A stretch of DNA of 64,000 nt from Strongylocentrotus purpuratus (Eukaryota; Echinodermata; Echinoidea; Camarodonta; Strongylocentrotidae), in contig NW_022145605.1 of assembly GCF_000002235.5 (NCBI RefSeq), positions 30,739,274-30,803,273 of the forward strand, in the 5' to 3' direction. Position 1 is the stretch's first letter; each line of letters begins with the position of its first letter. The notes under the pieces are model-generated. The model worked only from the letters and a program-made list of their open reading frames with translations. It had not been told where the DNA came from and ran no database searches. Position numbers and translations under genes: made by a program. Below, one piece after another: positions 1-11,686 of the stretch.

Positions 1-6
1 GTATTA

Positions 7-542
7 GTCACATTTGCCGCGGCGGCTGTGGGGTCTAAGATATCTACGGCCAATAGCAATTATAGGGCCGCCGCAGCATTTCCACGGTCACATACGGTAG
101 CAGTCACATATGTTAGGGAAGCATCACGGCGTATTTTGAATTTCTCAGAGACAGAAAACCTACGGCTCCCGTACGGCCTTTCAAGTGATGACGCATGGTC
201 GTTTAAGGGCGTCCCTGCGGCGGCCGTAGGTTATTGACAAATACCAAGGCAGACACAAGGTAGCCATAATGCCACCGTACATCGTACACCGTACGCCCGT
301 ATGGTTGCCGTGGAAACTTTCTACGGCATGGCTAAGGTGTGTCTTATTGTCTTATTGCTACGGCGAATCTAGAAATGAAAAACTCAGCGTTATAATCCCA
401 CGGCGATCTGCACCGCCTGTAACGATAGAGATACGCCCTAGGGTTACCCTGAGGCAATCGCAGATTCTCTGCGGCCGCCGCAGGTATCTCCCGATTTGAG
501 TGGCCCACGGCCGCCGTATCTTAACCGTAGAGCAAATGTGAC
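7..542. mobile_element. GC-rich inverted-repeat DNA element (non-autonomous)
   Basis: An 11-bp perfect terminal inverted repeat is visible: GTCACATTTGC at 7-17 and GCAAATGTGAC at 532-542, flanked by TTA on the left and CTA on the right (possible worn 3-bp target duplication). The interior is rich in CGG/CCG/TACGG words and stands out from the AT-rich surroundings. Two short open frames inside have no recognisable domain. The same compositional style and a TTA target are seen in the larger element at 36367-38396, so the two may be related. The transposon superfamily is not resolved. Confidence 0.6.
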
Positions 543-775
543 CTAGGTATCGGGCATAATAAAGTGGTAGACAGATGTAACAGTTATCATCATGAACAGT
601 GTATATTAAAGCATTCCTTTTTCAAAATAATATTGATACTGAATTCATCTCTACAGGTGTGGGTGGGTTGGGTGAGCGAGAATGAGGGTGTGCGCGGGAT
701 TGATAACTGAATAGTATTAACGTCAAGTGGGAAGAGCATCAATGACACTAATTGAATGTCTTCATGACTCCCTAC

Positions 776-901
776 CTTTGGATTGGTCATTCCTTTCACA
801 GAAATAGTTTGCGGGCAAAGAAAACTGATTTCCATTCAGGCTGGTGTCCGTCCATTCAGTAGCACACAAATCTTCGAGTACAGATCGGTATACATAGATA
901 T
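776..901 (-). CDS. Copy A exon: GAIN segment with two Cys
   Basis: The exon is 126 nt, phase 1 in and 1 out, acceptor CGCTAG, donor AAAG/GTAGGG. It reads IYVYRSVLEDLCATEWTD, then NYFCERNDQSK. The equivalent copy B exon differs at only a few residues (SPNGDRFSLPV against SLNGNQFSLPA in the middle). Confidence 0.85.
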
Positions 902-3900
902 CTAGCGTAAAAGTGTTGCCAGGTAGGAGAAATAGATATAATGTGGAGAAAGAGAAGTGGTTGTATAAAGGAAAATAATTGGAAAAGAGGAAACAATATT
1001 ATGGGAACGGAAAACAGAATGAATGAAGTTTTTTTTTTTAAGTAACAAAAGAACACAAAATGTTTAGCTATATAATGGTATGAAACTTGAATATAAATAA
1101 CTGAGCAAGTTCTCCCATCAAATATGACATATTACGAAGAAAACATATTAAAATAATGGAAACTCTTGAGGGATGTAGAGAAGCTGACTTTTTGTATATA
1201 GTAGAGATTGTAAAAATCCGTAAACATCCCTTTAATGATTACGATCGCAGTTCGGATTTAGATTCAGATTTCATTTACAGTTTCAATTGGTAGTAAATTA
1301 CATCAACAACATGCCAAAAATATATTACAATTAAGAATAATTTTTTACATGAATCTCATTAAATACAAATTGGACATTTTTTAATTCTACAATAATTATA
1401 ATGACCTTTATTATAATTGATATGCAGACATGTTTAAAACAAGAGCTGGTTCATTACAGTCAATAATACGCTTATTGTAAACGATGCTTTTGAATGCACT
1501 TTCTTGTTCTATAACATTGAAAGTTACTAGGGCCCCGTCTTATAAGGAGTTGCGACTGATCCAAATCAATCGCAAGTCCTCCAATCAATCGTCAACTTGC
1601 AGTTCGTTTTCTTTTGAGTACGTAGTTGCCATTGATATCAATCCTAAATAAGTTGCCATTGATATCAACTCTTTATAAGACGTGCATTTGCGTGAAAATT
1701 ATGCAGTATAGCGTAGATCACATGAAGGTTTAAAAATACTAATAAATCATTACTTCGAAAGTTTCATTCAAACAACACGTTTTGAAATTTTCGCAATTGA
1801 AATATCGATGCATTTCAATCTTTGAGGCACTCTGCACATTAATAATACCTACCAAGATTATGGCAAGTTCCAACCTCATAATTCTAAAGCTCTTGTCTTC
1901 TTTCTCTTTAGGCACAAGAATACAATTCTGATCAACTTACTATTGACTTCGATTGATTGTCCTGTACTGAGATTCATTCCAATATCGAAGACCTTCTGCT
2001 CTATGATGTCAGGGTTCAGAAGAAGCTGAAGATTATCCTATATCAAAGAAATGGACGCCATAATTATGATTTTTTTTTTAATTTGTCAGTTTCTGACCCA
2101 ACACTCTAAAATGCGGTGTATACGAGATCGTTTGAAAAAGTTGAAAACTAATAATGTTGTGATATATTTTCGGATTCTTAAGTTCAATGCAAATTTGAGT
2201 CGGTTCCCGGCTTCCATCTTGGTCTGGTACCTTCTAATTATACTTAAATCCCATAAGCGAGTCTGATGTCTTTTAATATAACCAAAATATTTCGCCTTTA
2301 TTGCTATTACGATTCCTATATTAACAATGTGAGTCAAAAAAGTTTACACCTAGAAAATGGCTAATAATTTTTAAAATCATTTATGAAAAGTAAGTTAGTA
2401 TACACCTTATGAAAGAGTGTTTTATCCCAAATCCTTTGGTACTATTTGTGTGTGTTATGTGTTCACGCTTGGATGAACAGGAGGCATTGTTTGCGAGAGT
2501 GCAAAAATCGACTTGCGCCAAAGTTGCTTTTGTGATGTTTGCATAAAACAATTGGGTTTTTGGTATTAATTCGGTCTTTGCAGATCTAAATAACATCCCT
2601 AACAAAATTAATCATGCCACACATATCAAATATCGAATATCAAATATCAACGAACATTTGTGCGCGTGTGTGTGGGTGTGTGTGACTTCGCCCTTTGCAA
2701 AAAGCATATGCAATGCATTTTATTTGATACATTCAATTCATTCTCCCACTCCGCTGATCCCAACATAATACATGCTGTATAGGCATCACTTTCGCGCGGG
2801 TCGATTATTGCACTCTAGCAAACAATGCCTCCTGTTCATACAAGCGTGAATACATACCACACAAAAATGATACCAAATGATCTGGGATAAAACACTCTTT
2901 CATCAGATGTTTAATAATGTACTGTTCATAGATGATTTTAACAATAACTAGCAATTTTCTAGGTGTAAACTGTTTTTTGACTCACACGGTATAGCCTTCA
3001 TGATTGTTGAAAGTGGGATGGGGTATTTATCTTAGCAAAGTTATCATGCTAAAATGGATTTCGCATGAAATATGGTACCCGGCTATGTTCTAATGATTTA
3101 TTTCTAGTTGTGAAGCACCAGGAAGGTAAAGTATAGCAGACATGGGTGCTATACACAACCCACTTTTATCATTGTTGTTGTAATTATTATTATTATTATT
3201 GTTATTATAATATCTGAGATTCGTCTAGCTGACCATTCTCGGTTACATAATGTGCAGGAAAGTCATGATAACATCAAGATTTAGCTGGCTATTAACTCTT
3301 TACATGCTACAAAAATTAAATCCCTGTGCTACAATGTCTTTATCATGGAATTGATATACCAAACGCTTCATGGTTATTAAAATTAAAAGTTTCCAGTGCA
3401 AGATATACTCTGTACCGGTGGGGAAAAAAATCATCATGGAGGTAATCAAGACCGGAAACGGTTAATTTTGCAAAGCCATTGGCCCGAATTCACAAAGCAA
3501 GGTTGAGCTCAGACCAAGGTTTGAGCTCAAACCTCCTTTTGTTCTTTACAAAACGCGTAAAACGCGTCATAATGACGTACGAAAACCAAGGTTTGTCGAC
3601 AAACCTCCTATGTGAATTCGGGCCATAGGGTTGCGACGAACAACCATTTATTTCATTTGTCCCTATATTGTGTTGTGCAAAATTACACTTGTGGCAAAAG
3701 ACGAGGAAAGCAACGGAAGTTTTAATGCTCAATATAGTAAAAGAAATACACGAGGTAGGGATTTATGGTGTATAATATATATCTTATAATTCCCTTTTCG
3801 GATTCTCAGGATCTCAAAATAACTCGCAAAAAATCTCTTGTTATATAATTCTAAATTTATAATTCAAAAGATAAGTAAATTACAGAATATTTCCCAAACT

Positions 3901-6900
3901 CGAAGATTGTCTGTAAAAATTGCTAATTCTTTAAGAACAATAACGGACAAAGGTGATTTTTACAAAAGTCCTTTCGATCGTGTTCAATGTGGTTGGATTA
4001 GCAAAAGGAATTTAATGCATAAATATTTGTTAACTGGATTTGCAAATTTTGAAGGTGTGAGCAAAAGGTATATATACATTTAAATATATATATATATATA
4101 TATATGTTGTGTTTTGGCAGAGTGGATATTAGTCACCTGACTCCAGATCACAAATACGGGTTTTGAGTCCCGCCGCGGCACTAATGACCTTTTGCAAGAT
4201 GTTAATCTACATTTGCCACTCTCCACCCAGGTTTTCAATGGGTACTCGGTAGGATGCGAAATTTAATGTAGTTAGATGAGCAAGTGTGCGCTTGCACAAA
4301 TGACGCATTGCTGGAATGCTCACCAGGGGATGGAGAATGTGTATACATTATGTGCGGGCAAGCCTGAATCCGATGACAGGGGTAATACTATATCTGTAGA
4401 GCGCTTAGACACGTCGTTGATGTATTAGGCGCTAAATAAAAGCCGAATATTATTATTATACATATACTCATATTTATTTACAGACACAGCGTCATATAGC
4501 ATCGACACTGTTAATCTCAAGGGCCCTCCTGCTACCACCACCCAAGTGATTTGCGGGGACCTATTTTCGCCAGGATGGAGAAGGGCGAATGTTGATTAAT
4601 GTCTTGCCAAAGAGGTCAGTGCCGGGCTGGAATAAGAACCATAAACCTTGGATTGAAAACTACGACACCTTTATATTAAGACAAATGTTGTATATATATT
4701 ATTTTAAATATAGATTAAGTAGTTTCGTTATCTCGAGAAGATGTTAACTCGGTTAAATAAAGGCAAGTGCTAGTCATACAGGTTACTTTACATTTCTCTT
4801 TCCAAATTAGACAGCCAGGAGGCTAAATGGAAAACGGGTATCCTTTCGCTATCTATTATCCTTCAGGATTTCTAGAAACCAGTTTCAAACAAAATATTTC
4901 TTAGTAGATCTCATCCGTCATGATGTTTTTGTTTTAATGACTTTGTCTGTATATTAGATTCAATATTGAGCCTTTAATTAATTTGCTCATTTTCTCTTAC
5001 GAATCTATTAAATTAACCATAAACTGTACATCTTATCCATTACAGCTATAAAATACCCCCCCCCCCCAAAAAAAAAAAAAATAATAATAATAATAAAAAT
5101 GTATAACTTTAATGAATCTTCGGCAATAATCACCAATGCAGTCATTTTAAAGGGTTCTCTTTTTCGGAGATAATCAACACAGACGATGTAATCCCTTTGA
5201 CCTATATCAAAGACCTTTAATATCAAGAAAATTTGCTCTGACTTACTTCTGCAGTACGCTCGGCTGGAGGAGATTGCTGTGTGTTTAAAACATAACAATT
5301 ACAAAAGGCACGAAATGTTACAATCGCTGTTAAAGAATTTGTGAACATTTGTCAATCTTTTTCTTGAAAGTATGATTTTTACACGAGAGCGAGAATGCAG
5401 AGCTTTACAAACTAACAACAATTTCTTGTTCTCGAAACCTTTATTTTTTCAATAGATGTCATCGTAAATTACAAGGACTATGCATGCATTTGACAGACCC
5501 CCCCCCCCCCGCCATAGATTAACACGTAAATCATGGATTTAATGATCGTTAACTTTCCTAGTATTTCCTTCAAATTTATTAATACGTGACTTACTTAAAA
5601 TTAAAGAAGAGATATGAAGTCTCCAAAAGTGGAAGAGACACCGCATAAATCACAGGGAATATGCGTGCTTTTACAAAAAGAAGGGGAGTGCAGGCCATAT
5701 GTTGTTGTTACATGTTATTTTTGACTGGATGTGGACTTGTACGCGCTTCGTGGTGTGCACCGATGCTTTGCACGTACCACTCTATGCTGTCATGCTAAGA
5801 GTAGGGACCCACGACTCTTCGCTAATCAACGCTCGTTTATCATAGTAGCCGTGGCCCTTGAGAAATGTTACCTCAGTCTGCTGTGAAGATGAAGCATTCA
5901 GACCAGGTGTAGTAGATGTAGATGTATGCGTCGACACTGCAGTGATATCTGGAGGAGAACTCACTGATGCGGTCAAGGTGCGGTCGGATGGAGGCGAAGA
6001 TGAGGAGGTGAGGGATGGAGAAGTCGTTTCTGACGGTACACTCGTGATGGGTTCATTGGTTGGTGAGTCTGTATATGACGTGCAGTCAAGAAATGTCGAT
6101 AGCGTAGATCCATCTGGTGGATCTGTGAGTATAGTCGGCGTGTTATCGATCGTAAAGTGAGAGCAGGGGTTATACCGAGACCCAAGAAAATGTCCGTCGA
6201 AGCTTTCTTTGAACAGAGATCTTCCTGAACCTCCTGAATCTAAAACAATGAAGAGCACCGATAAATCATATGAAGAAAGAACCTGTAAATTACGCATATT
6301 TCGTTTCGTTCAAACTGAATTGACTTTCCTTTGATTAAAGTGTTGTCTACAATTCTATCACCGATAAATCATATGAAGAAAGAACCTGTAAATTACGCAT
6401 ATTTCGTTTCGTTCAAACTGAATTGACTTTCCTTTGATTAAAGTGTTGTCTACAATTCTATCACGGGGGACTATTGTCCTAGCTTCTATTCCTAAGTTAT
6501 TAACCATAAATTTGAATTAACTCGATGAATCAAGATTTGTCAAATTCCATCTCTTTCATCTCCAATATCCTACGAAACTGTACATTTTATACACATGATT
6601 TGCTAGCCCCATTTCAAATGGGTGTAGTTAAACGAAAATGCTGACCCGGTAGCTGAAGTCGACAAATCTCAAGTAACGCAAAGCCACGATAAAAGATAAC
6701 ATGATCAAATATAGGTTGAAAGCAGCAATCGATTTCATTAACGTGCATACATTTTCGAGCAAATTTTCTCCACTCGTTGCTCCCCTGTTTCATTTTTAAA
6801 CTTATTGCATTCCATTTCGTTTCGAGTCGCCGAATTTTCTAAACATGAACATGCAAATTAAAACTTGGTTCAGTCAATTTGGAAATGCGTAAGGGTCATT

Positions 6901-9900
6901 CAATTTCGCCAATGTTAAGTGGGATGAGAATTCTCTGGCGAATTGCGGTTTCATTTTCGTCTATGGGCAACCTCTTTCGCAGTCGGGTCATTCAAATTAA
7001 AACTAGACCTCATAATCATAGTATTAGTAGTGTGATCACACTGCCTGTGCAAACAGTCTTCCCCGCGAACACACACACACACACAACAGCAGTCAGTTAG
7101 TAGAAATAGCAATATTTGGAAATGTATTTAAAAAAAACTAAAAAATATTTTTAAATTTTTATTTCACATATATTTCAAGCATACCTTTAACTACAATTCT
7201 GTGTAGTGTCATTGTTATAGGCATGTGGGAAATATGTTAATTATTTAATCAGAATATTGTCTTTTCAGCCATGTGTGACGTGGTGAAAATGCACCTCGAT
7301 GTATAAAACTCCCCTACAAAAATGCAATATCCTTATAATGTTTCACTCATTAAATCAATTTGTTATTTACACTCAAGGTAGCCACAACTGTATTGAGGTC
7401 ACCAGAGTTTTTGTTACTCTGAAATTTAATCCCTGTGGAATGTTATGGCCTGTTAAATGGTTTCTCTGAAAACCATCATAAATCCTCAAATCTGACATTT
7501 TTAAATAAACAAATATACCGTGATGTAGCTGAAAGTCTACATATTTTTATGATGTAATCGGTTTTTCTGAGTTATTTCTGGAACATATAAGGAAATAGCT
7601 GTGACGATAATCCAAGTAATTTCGATCGCTATATTTTATTGGCATTGCAAAAATACTTAATATTTGGTGTAAATATATGATTTAAAAAATGCCCCAAAAA
7701 TGAACAGTTTGACTTTCCTAATTTTCATAATAAGTGCGTGAATATATAATTAGCTAAAAATGACCTAATTTGCATATTTGATGAATATTCATGATTTTTT
7801 TTCTTCAAATGAAATATATTTCCATACCTGTCTGATATACATAGGTTTCACTGATGTATAATGTTCGGTTTTCATTTAATTACATATGTGCATATTAATT
7901 AGACGGACTTAGTTATTTTCACAACTTTTTATATCTGCAGATTCGCAAAAATGGCAAAAATGACTTATATTGTTGGCTTCTGTTTTCAAAACGGTAATAG
8001 ATATATGAATTTTCTTTTTATATTTTTTACCACAAAGATGAGATTTTAATGTCTGATAATTTAATTCATTATTTGTGTCCGAGAAAGTGATGAATTAAGT
8101 TGTCAACTTTGTCGAATTATGCCATTTTTGCCAATTTGACCATTTCTGGCAGGTTTTTCGGTAATTTTGCGATATCAAAAAAATGGTATAAAATCACAAC
8201 GCATTGGCTGATTTCAATTCTGTTTTTGGTTTTTGAAGCATTCATAAAGCTTAATCATTTGCAAACATCAAATAACATGTGTTTGTTGTAATTATTTTTG
8301 GTGTGCTAAACCTAGTATGAGGCTCAATGTTTATTCGGATATTCAGTATTTCGTGTTCATTTATTATTTTTCTCTATGATCTTTTCTGACATGATTTCAC
8401 ATTATACATTCTTTTTATTTGTCTGATATATTTATATTGCATTTTATCTTTCGACATTCTTTATTTTTGATGAAACATCTCATTATTCAGATCTTCATAT
8501 TTTTCAATATGAATGTCTTTGAGGTTATTTTTTAAATGGTAAGTTTTGATCAATCTTGATTGAGTAGGTGATCTTTCTTTCTTTTCTTTATTCATCATTG
8601 TATTTTGTTCATATCTATTAAAGCTGAACTCTACCTCTGTCCAGGATTTGTTTATATATAGCTTGTGCTTAGACCTTCTCTGTGGACAGTTACCTGTGTA
8701 ATGATAGATATCTACTAACGAATACGCATGTAATTCCTCCAATTAAACTTTGCATAAAATTATTCAAACAGAAGTATATTTAGTGAAAAATTAAGATCAA
8801 ATGAAAAGCAATGCACAGATGTCACATATGTATGACTAATCACGATATTGAACGCACGAATACATACCACCGTCTGTCCGGCGCAAATTTTCATGCTCTT
8901 TGCACGCTTTTCTAAATTGAATGCTCGTTTTGCACGTCTCTCTGACAAGAGTATGAATTCGCATGCTACTAAATCAAATTGAATGACGCAATGAGCTTTT
9001 TGAATGTTGATCTACATAATTCGGATGCTAAGTTTACAAAGTTGGGCGGGAAAACCTATAATATTAAATGGTCAAAAAGATGATGGTCATGATGAACATA
9101 ATCACAGTTATAACAATAGTGTTGATGATAGTAGCAGTAGTAGTAGTATTTATGACAATAAAGATATAGATAATAATGATGATAATAATAATAATAATAA
9201 TGATAAATACTACAATAATAAGAGTAATGACATCAACAACAATGGTAGAACAAGCAGCCGTAAGTGTAATGATATTGATAAATTTTTAATTTATAGGCCT
9301 ACTTGCTACATTCATATCGAAAATATTAAGCCTAATCCTAAAATTTTACTTTACATTATATAAAAAGGCTAGTATTCATACGCAACAAAGACGTTCGTTA
9401 GCCTTAAATGGCTCAGGTCATCCACATTAAAAAGGCCTTACATCACAAACACTAATCTTTATGAATGGATATATCACGTGCGTATTGTGCAGACAGGACT
9501 GCATCGATAAAGGCTATTCCAACGTCCATCAAAATAGCTTCGCCTTGGTTTAACAATAAAAGAGAACTGAGTAGATTAGTTAATCAGATTATCTAGACAA
9601 TCAAGAAGTCATTACATTAAACAACCCATGCACTTTTGTCATTAATGGATACATCACCTGTGTATTCAACAGACACGACTGCATCGATAAAGATTAATTC
9701 AGAGGGGATTGACCCTAGTAAAGCCCTCAAGCAGTACTGGGTAGAGTAGTTAGCTAGTAGGATATAGGCCAGACTCCCACAGATGTAGGTGTCACTACAG
9801 TGAACAATGCTGTTAGCTGCCTCCGTGGCATCCACAGTCGCTGTAATAGTCCCTCCATTCCCGTCATCTGAGTTGACCGTCACGGTAGCATTGGTGACCT

Positions 9901-10626
9901 GGATGGTGTCTCGTGAGGCTTCTGGACACGCAGGGAATGTTGGATCGCATGGATCATGTGCAGTTTCTTTGTAGCGAATCAAACAAACAAATATATATGG
10001 CGCCTATACAATCACTTTGTATAATATGCTTTTACGAAATAAAAAAACAGAAATTGAAAAGAAAAGCCGTAGAATAGTAAATATGCGTTATTTACAATAC
10101 TGCAATTACATAATTAAAGAGTGAGTGCAGCAAATGCCTATCTGACGAATCCTTATTTTGGGGTGCAAATGGTTCAATCTTCTATTGACATCGTAGGAAC
10201 ATTATGCTATAAAAGTATAAGTATTGCGTTACAATAAACAACTCGACGGTACCTTCACTTCAATATAGGAGTTCATTTCCTAAATACTCATCGGCAGGGC
10301 ATTTCATTTTTCACGGGGAATGGAGTCATGACAATATCGAAGATTTTTACATGGATATCCCCTGTCACTCCACAGTCTTCTGGAAACGGTTGATGATACC
10401 AATTTATTGCCCCACCCCTCAAAATATTTGACTCATTTACGCTCTGAATATTACCAAAAGGTCCAACCATGACTGTCCAAGAGACCGTAAACTTCGAGCT
10501 TTTGACCTTTTGGTCTCTTATCTCGAAAACACTTTTTCTCAAAATGCATTTATATTGAAATATATAAGCCATCTTACCTAGGCGTGTTTGGTAACACTGT
10601 GGATCTCCTCTTGTGACAGGTAAGAG
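776..10626 (-). CDS. Adhesion GPCR copy A, extracellular exons only (partial gene)
   Basis: This is the paralogue of the gene at 30043-59669. Seven exons are recognisable on the minus strand: 10578-10626, 10351-10514, 9658-9966, 5872-6122, 5247-5276, 1941-2037 and 776-901. They encode a Cys-containing module, a Ser/Thr/Pro-rich stalk and the start of the GAIN region. Each exon has AG/GT borders at the same place as copy B and stays open. The exon at 776-901 ends in phase 1, ready to join the next GAIN exon, which together with the GPS and 7TM would lie left of base 1. No frame-breaking change was seen, so copy A may be functional. The start codon and signal peptide were not found. The call of adhesion GPCR rests on copy B, since the diagnostic GPS/7TM part of copy A is not in the window. 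Confidence 0.8.
1941..2037 (-). CDS. Copy A exon: GAIN helical segment
   Basis: The exon is 97 nt, phase 0 in and 1 out, donor AATA/GTAAGT. It encodes DNLQLLLNPDIIEQKV followed by FDIGMNLSTGQSIEVN. The second half is identical to copy B while the first half has changed at several positions. Confidence 0.85.
2324..2989. mobile_element. Foldback element, Tc1/mariner-like MITE, copy 1
   Basis: Terminal inverted repeats of about 30 bp (GTGAGTCAAAAAAGTTTACA at the left, complement ending in GACTCACACGG at the right) sit next to TA. The interior is itself a long imperfect palindrome: the block with GCATTGTTTGCGAGAG recurs inverted on the other arm. The duplicated locus near 50440 lacks it, so insertion post-dates the gene duplication. 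Other copies are at 18562-19224 and 41884-42396. Confidence 0.8.
3481..3624. mobile_element. Small palindromic MITE
   Basis: The element has a perfect 14-bp terminal inverted repeat, GGCCCGAATTCACA and TGTGAATTCGGGCC. Total length is 144 bp with no coding potential. The matching intron of copy B (near 50915) lacks it. The target duplication is not clear. Confidence 0.7.
4106..4460 (+). mobile_element. tRNA-derived SINE, intact copy
   Basis: The head resembles a tRNA gene: an A-box-like TGGCAGAGTGGATATTAG and a B-box-like GGGTTTTGAGTCCC. A body of about 250 bp follows and ends in an ATT-repeat tail near GCCGAATATTATTATTA. It is preceded by a short TA microsatellite at 4083-4105. The orthologous SINE in copy B (51290-53560) is split by a hAT element, so the SINE pre-dates the duplication. 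Confidence 0.75.
4475..4690 (-). mobile_element. tRNA-like SINE fragment, minus strand
   Basis: Read on the minus strand, a tRNA-like promoter region carries the motif GGTTCTTATTCCAGC and is followed by a SINE-type body. It abuts the plus-strand SINE tail to tail. It is also present at 53575-53780 in copy B. Confidence 0.5.
5247..5276 (-). CDS. Copy A 30-nt micro-exon of the stalk
   Basis: The exon encodes QSPPAERTAE, phase 0 in and out, acceptor ACACACAG and donor GAA/GTAAGT. Copy B has QSPSAKGTTE at the same place with identical borders. It continues the Pro/Ser/Thr-rich stalk. Confidence 0.8.
5872..6122 (-). CDS. Copy A exon: Ser/Thr/Pro-rich mucin-like stalk
   Basis: The exon is 251 nt, phase 1 in and 0 out. 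It opens with DPPDGSTLSTFLDC, and the rest is dominated by Ser, Thr and Pro (for example PSLTSSSSPPSDRTLTASVS, then THTSTSTTPGLN). Such stretches in adhesion GPCRs are typically O-glycosylated stalks between N-terminal modules and GAIN. The donor is ACTGAG/GTAACA. The acceptor CTCACAG lies 9 nt further into the exon than the one usable in copy B. Confidence 0.85.
6256..6461. repeat. 103-bp direct tandem duplication
   Basis: Two apparently identical 103-bp units (starting CACCGATAAATC at 6256 and 6359) lie in the intron just upstream of the stalk exon acceptor of copy A. Copy B has one unit. Near-perfect identity indicates a recent event or an assembly duplication. Confidence 0.9.
6712..9075. 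mobile_element. 2.36-kb copy-A-specific insertion, unclassified
   Basis: Copy A and copy B introns align up to about 6710 and again from about 9076, but copy B passes directly from one to the other near 58075. The inserted 2.36 kb is very AT-rich, carries repeated CATTCAATTT / AAATTGAATG words in opposite orientation towards its ends, and has no long open frame. It is probably a decayed transposon; no terminal repeat was defined. Confidence 0.55.
9470..9548 (-). pseudogene. Partial duplicate of the tail of the 9658-9966 exon
   Basis: Read on the minus strand this stretch repeats the end of the neighbouring exon (FIDAVLSAQYA against FIDAVVSVEYT). It lacks the AG/GT donor of the real exon. The same partial copy is present at 58495-58575 and, inverted, near 22655-22715, so it arose before the gene was duplicated. 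Confidence 0.65.
9658..9966 (-). CDS. Copy A exon: Cys-containing extracellular module
   Basis: The exon is 309 nt, phase 1 in and 1 out, donor ACACAG/GTGATG. Visible features are CDPTFPACPEAS near the start, VNSDDGNGGTITATVDATEA, then VHCSDTYICGSLAYILLANY and IFIDAVVSVEYT. Four Cys in two close pairs suggest a small disulphide-bonded fold. I do not recognise the family. Relative to copy B it lacks three codons in the segment between the last Cys and the final strand. Confidence 0.8.
10351..10514 (-). CDS. Copy A exon: upstream extracellular segment
   Basis: The open segment includes KFTVSWTVMVGPFGNIQSV and WYHQPFPEDCGVTGDIH, ending at CAT/GTAAAA. The intron just beyond this donor differs by one A between copies, which supports the donor. 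The acceptor is less certain; ATAAGAG gives the phase demanded by the upstream exon. Its phase-0 end does not match the phase-1 start of the exon at 9658-9966, so a small exon may be missing between them. Confidence 0.55.
10578..10626 (-). CDS. Copy A exon: most upstream exon recognised
   Basis: The exon is 49 nt between GGATTCAG and CTAG/GTAAGA and encodes LLPVTRGDPQCYQTRL. Copy B has LLPVTRGDSQCFQIRL with the same borders. It begins in phase 0, so coding sequence must precede it, but no upstream exon could be found. Confidence 0.65.
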
Positions 10627-11139
10627 CTGAATCCGTATTTACACCAATTTATGAAATATAAGAGGAGAAAAATCATGGTTACAAAAAAAGAAGGAAATGA
10701 ACATGTGAACAATTTTGGGAGCACAGTAACATAAACTACAAGATATAAACAGTTTGTAAAAAAATTGGAAAATAAATGTTACTTGAATCATATATGTATC
10801 AACACTCCGTTATTTATCATTTATCTGTTACTGTCTGGCCTAAATTCACTCATCCTATGGATAATAAATCATTAAGAGCGATGATAATATTGCTGCTATT
10901 GATCGTCAAGTGTGTGTTTGTACGTCGTTATGTGAATCTGGAAGTGGCATTGCTTCAATAGCCTACGTATCATCGAAGCGCCAAGTTTGTATGATATTGG
11001 TTTCGTTTATTGGGGAGGGGGTGCCAATATTCAATTTGAATTTTCTGATTGTGGTCACATATATTTTTAGTGAAAATATATGACACGTTTCACTTTCTTT
11101 CCGTCATAAGCCTTCATTTGACAAGCAATGTCGATTTCA

Positions 11140-11260
11140 ATCAATGTCTATTTTAACAAAGGCACGAGCACATTGACTCGGTTTCGGGCCTGGGACCTCC
11201 CAATAGGGAGACCATTGATCTACCACTGAGCTTTTGCATCTCCTCAACTCTTAGTATGTT
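11140..11260 (-). mobile_element. tRNA-derived SINE head, minus strand
   Basis: On the minus strand the sequence reads like a tRNA gene head: GAGC, CAGTGGTAGATC, then GGTCCCAGGCCCGAAACC. It is present in both gene copies (also 60130-60255), so it is older than the duplication. Confidence 0.55.
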
Positions 11261-11686
11261 TCAAAGTATCTTGACAAAATTGCAAAGACATTCTAGAAAT
11301 ACATTTAAAGGCATTGTTTAACAATGCCAACTCTGAGATACATGGCCCTGCGTGTTTTCATTGTCTGTGCTATGGTGTAATGTTGAAGCGCTAAAAACGC
11401 TTTAAAATGATCATGAAGTGCCTAAAATAGTAAACATCTTTGAGTGAACGGTTTGACCATACCCATTTCCTCCCCAATAGACTGTATTGTTATAAAAAAA
11501 ATAGTTGGGAAAACGGTTTTTGAAATTTCGAATTCCAATCATAAATATCTTGACAATCAGACAGGCGATCGGCTTCTCAACGTCATGGGATTCCTTACTG
11601 ACATAAAGGTATATAATTATGCTTGTGCATGAGCTAAATCCAGGATTTCGTTTAGAATTTGAGACAAAGATACTCAATTCCTTTAA

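Larger units (their letters stand above)
560..11330. repeat. Segmental duplication, copy A (partner 48580-60280)
   Basis: About 10.7 kb aligns collinearly and in the same orientation with 48580-60280, through exons and introns alike. Paired landmarks are 776-901 with 48818-48943, 1941-2037 with 50045-50141, 5247-5276 with 54301-54330, 9658-9966 with 58688-59005, and 10578-10626 with 59621-59669. Length differences come from transposon insertions private to one copy. Homology on the right ends where copy B enters a C-rich minisatellite; on the left it runs into the element at 7-542 and then off the window. Confidence 0.93.

Noticed and set aside
5858-6160. 100-residue acidic plus-strand frame opposite the stalk exon (and 57422-57646)
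   Set aside because: It is the shadow of the Ser/Thr-rich exon; the minus strand has the conserved splice borders.
9004-9363. 119-residue frame rich in Asp and Asn
   Set aside because: Low-complexity GAT/AAT repeat in an intron; the matching segment of copy B (58080-58330) is not open.
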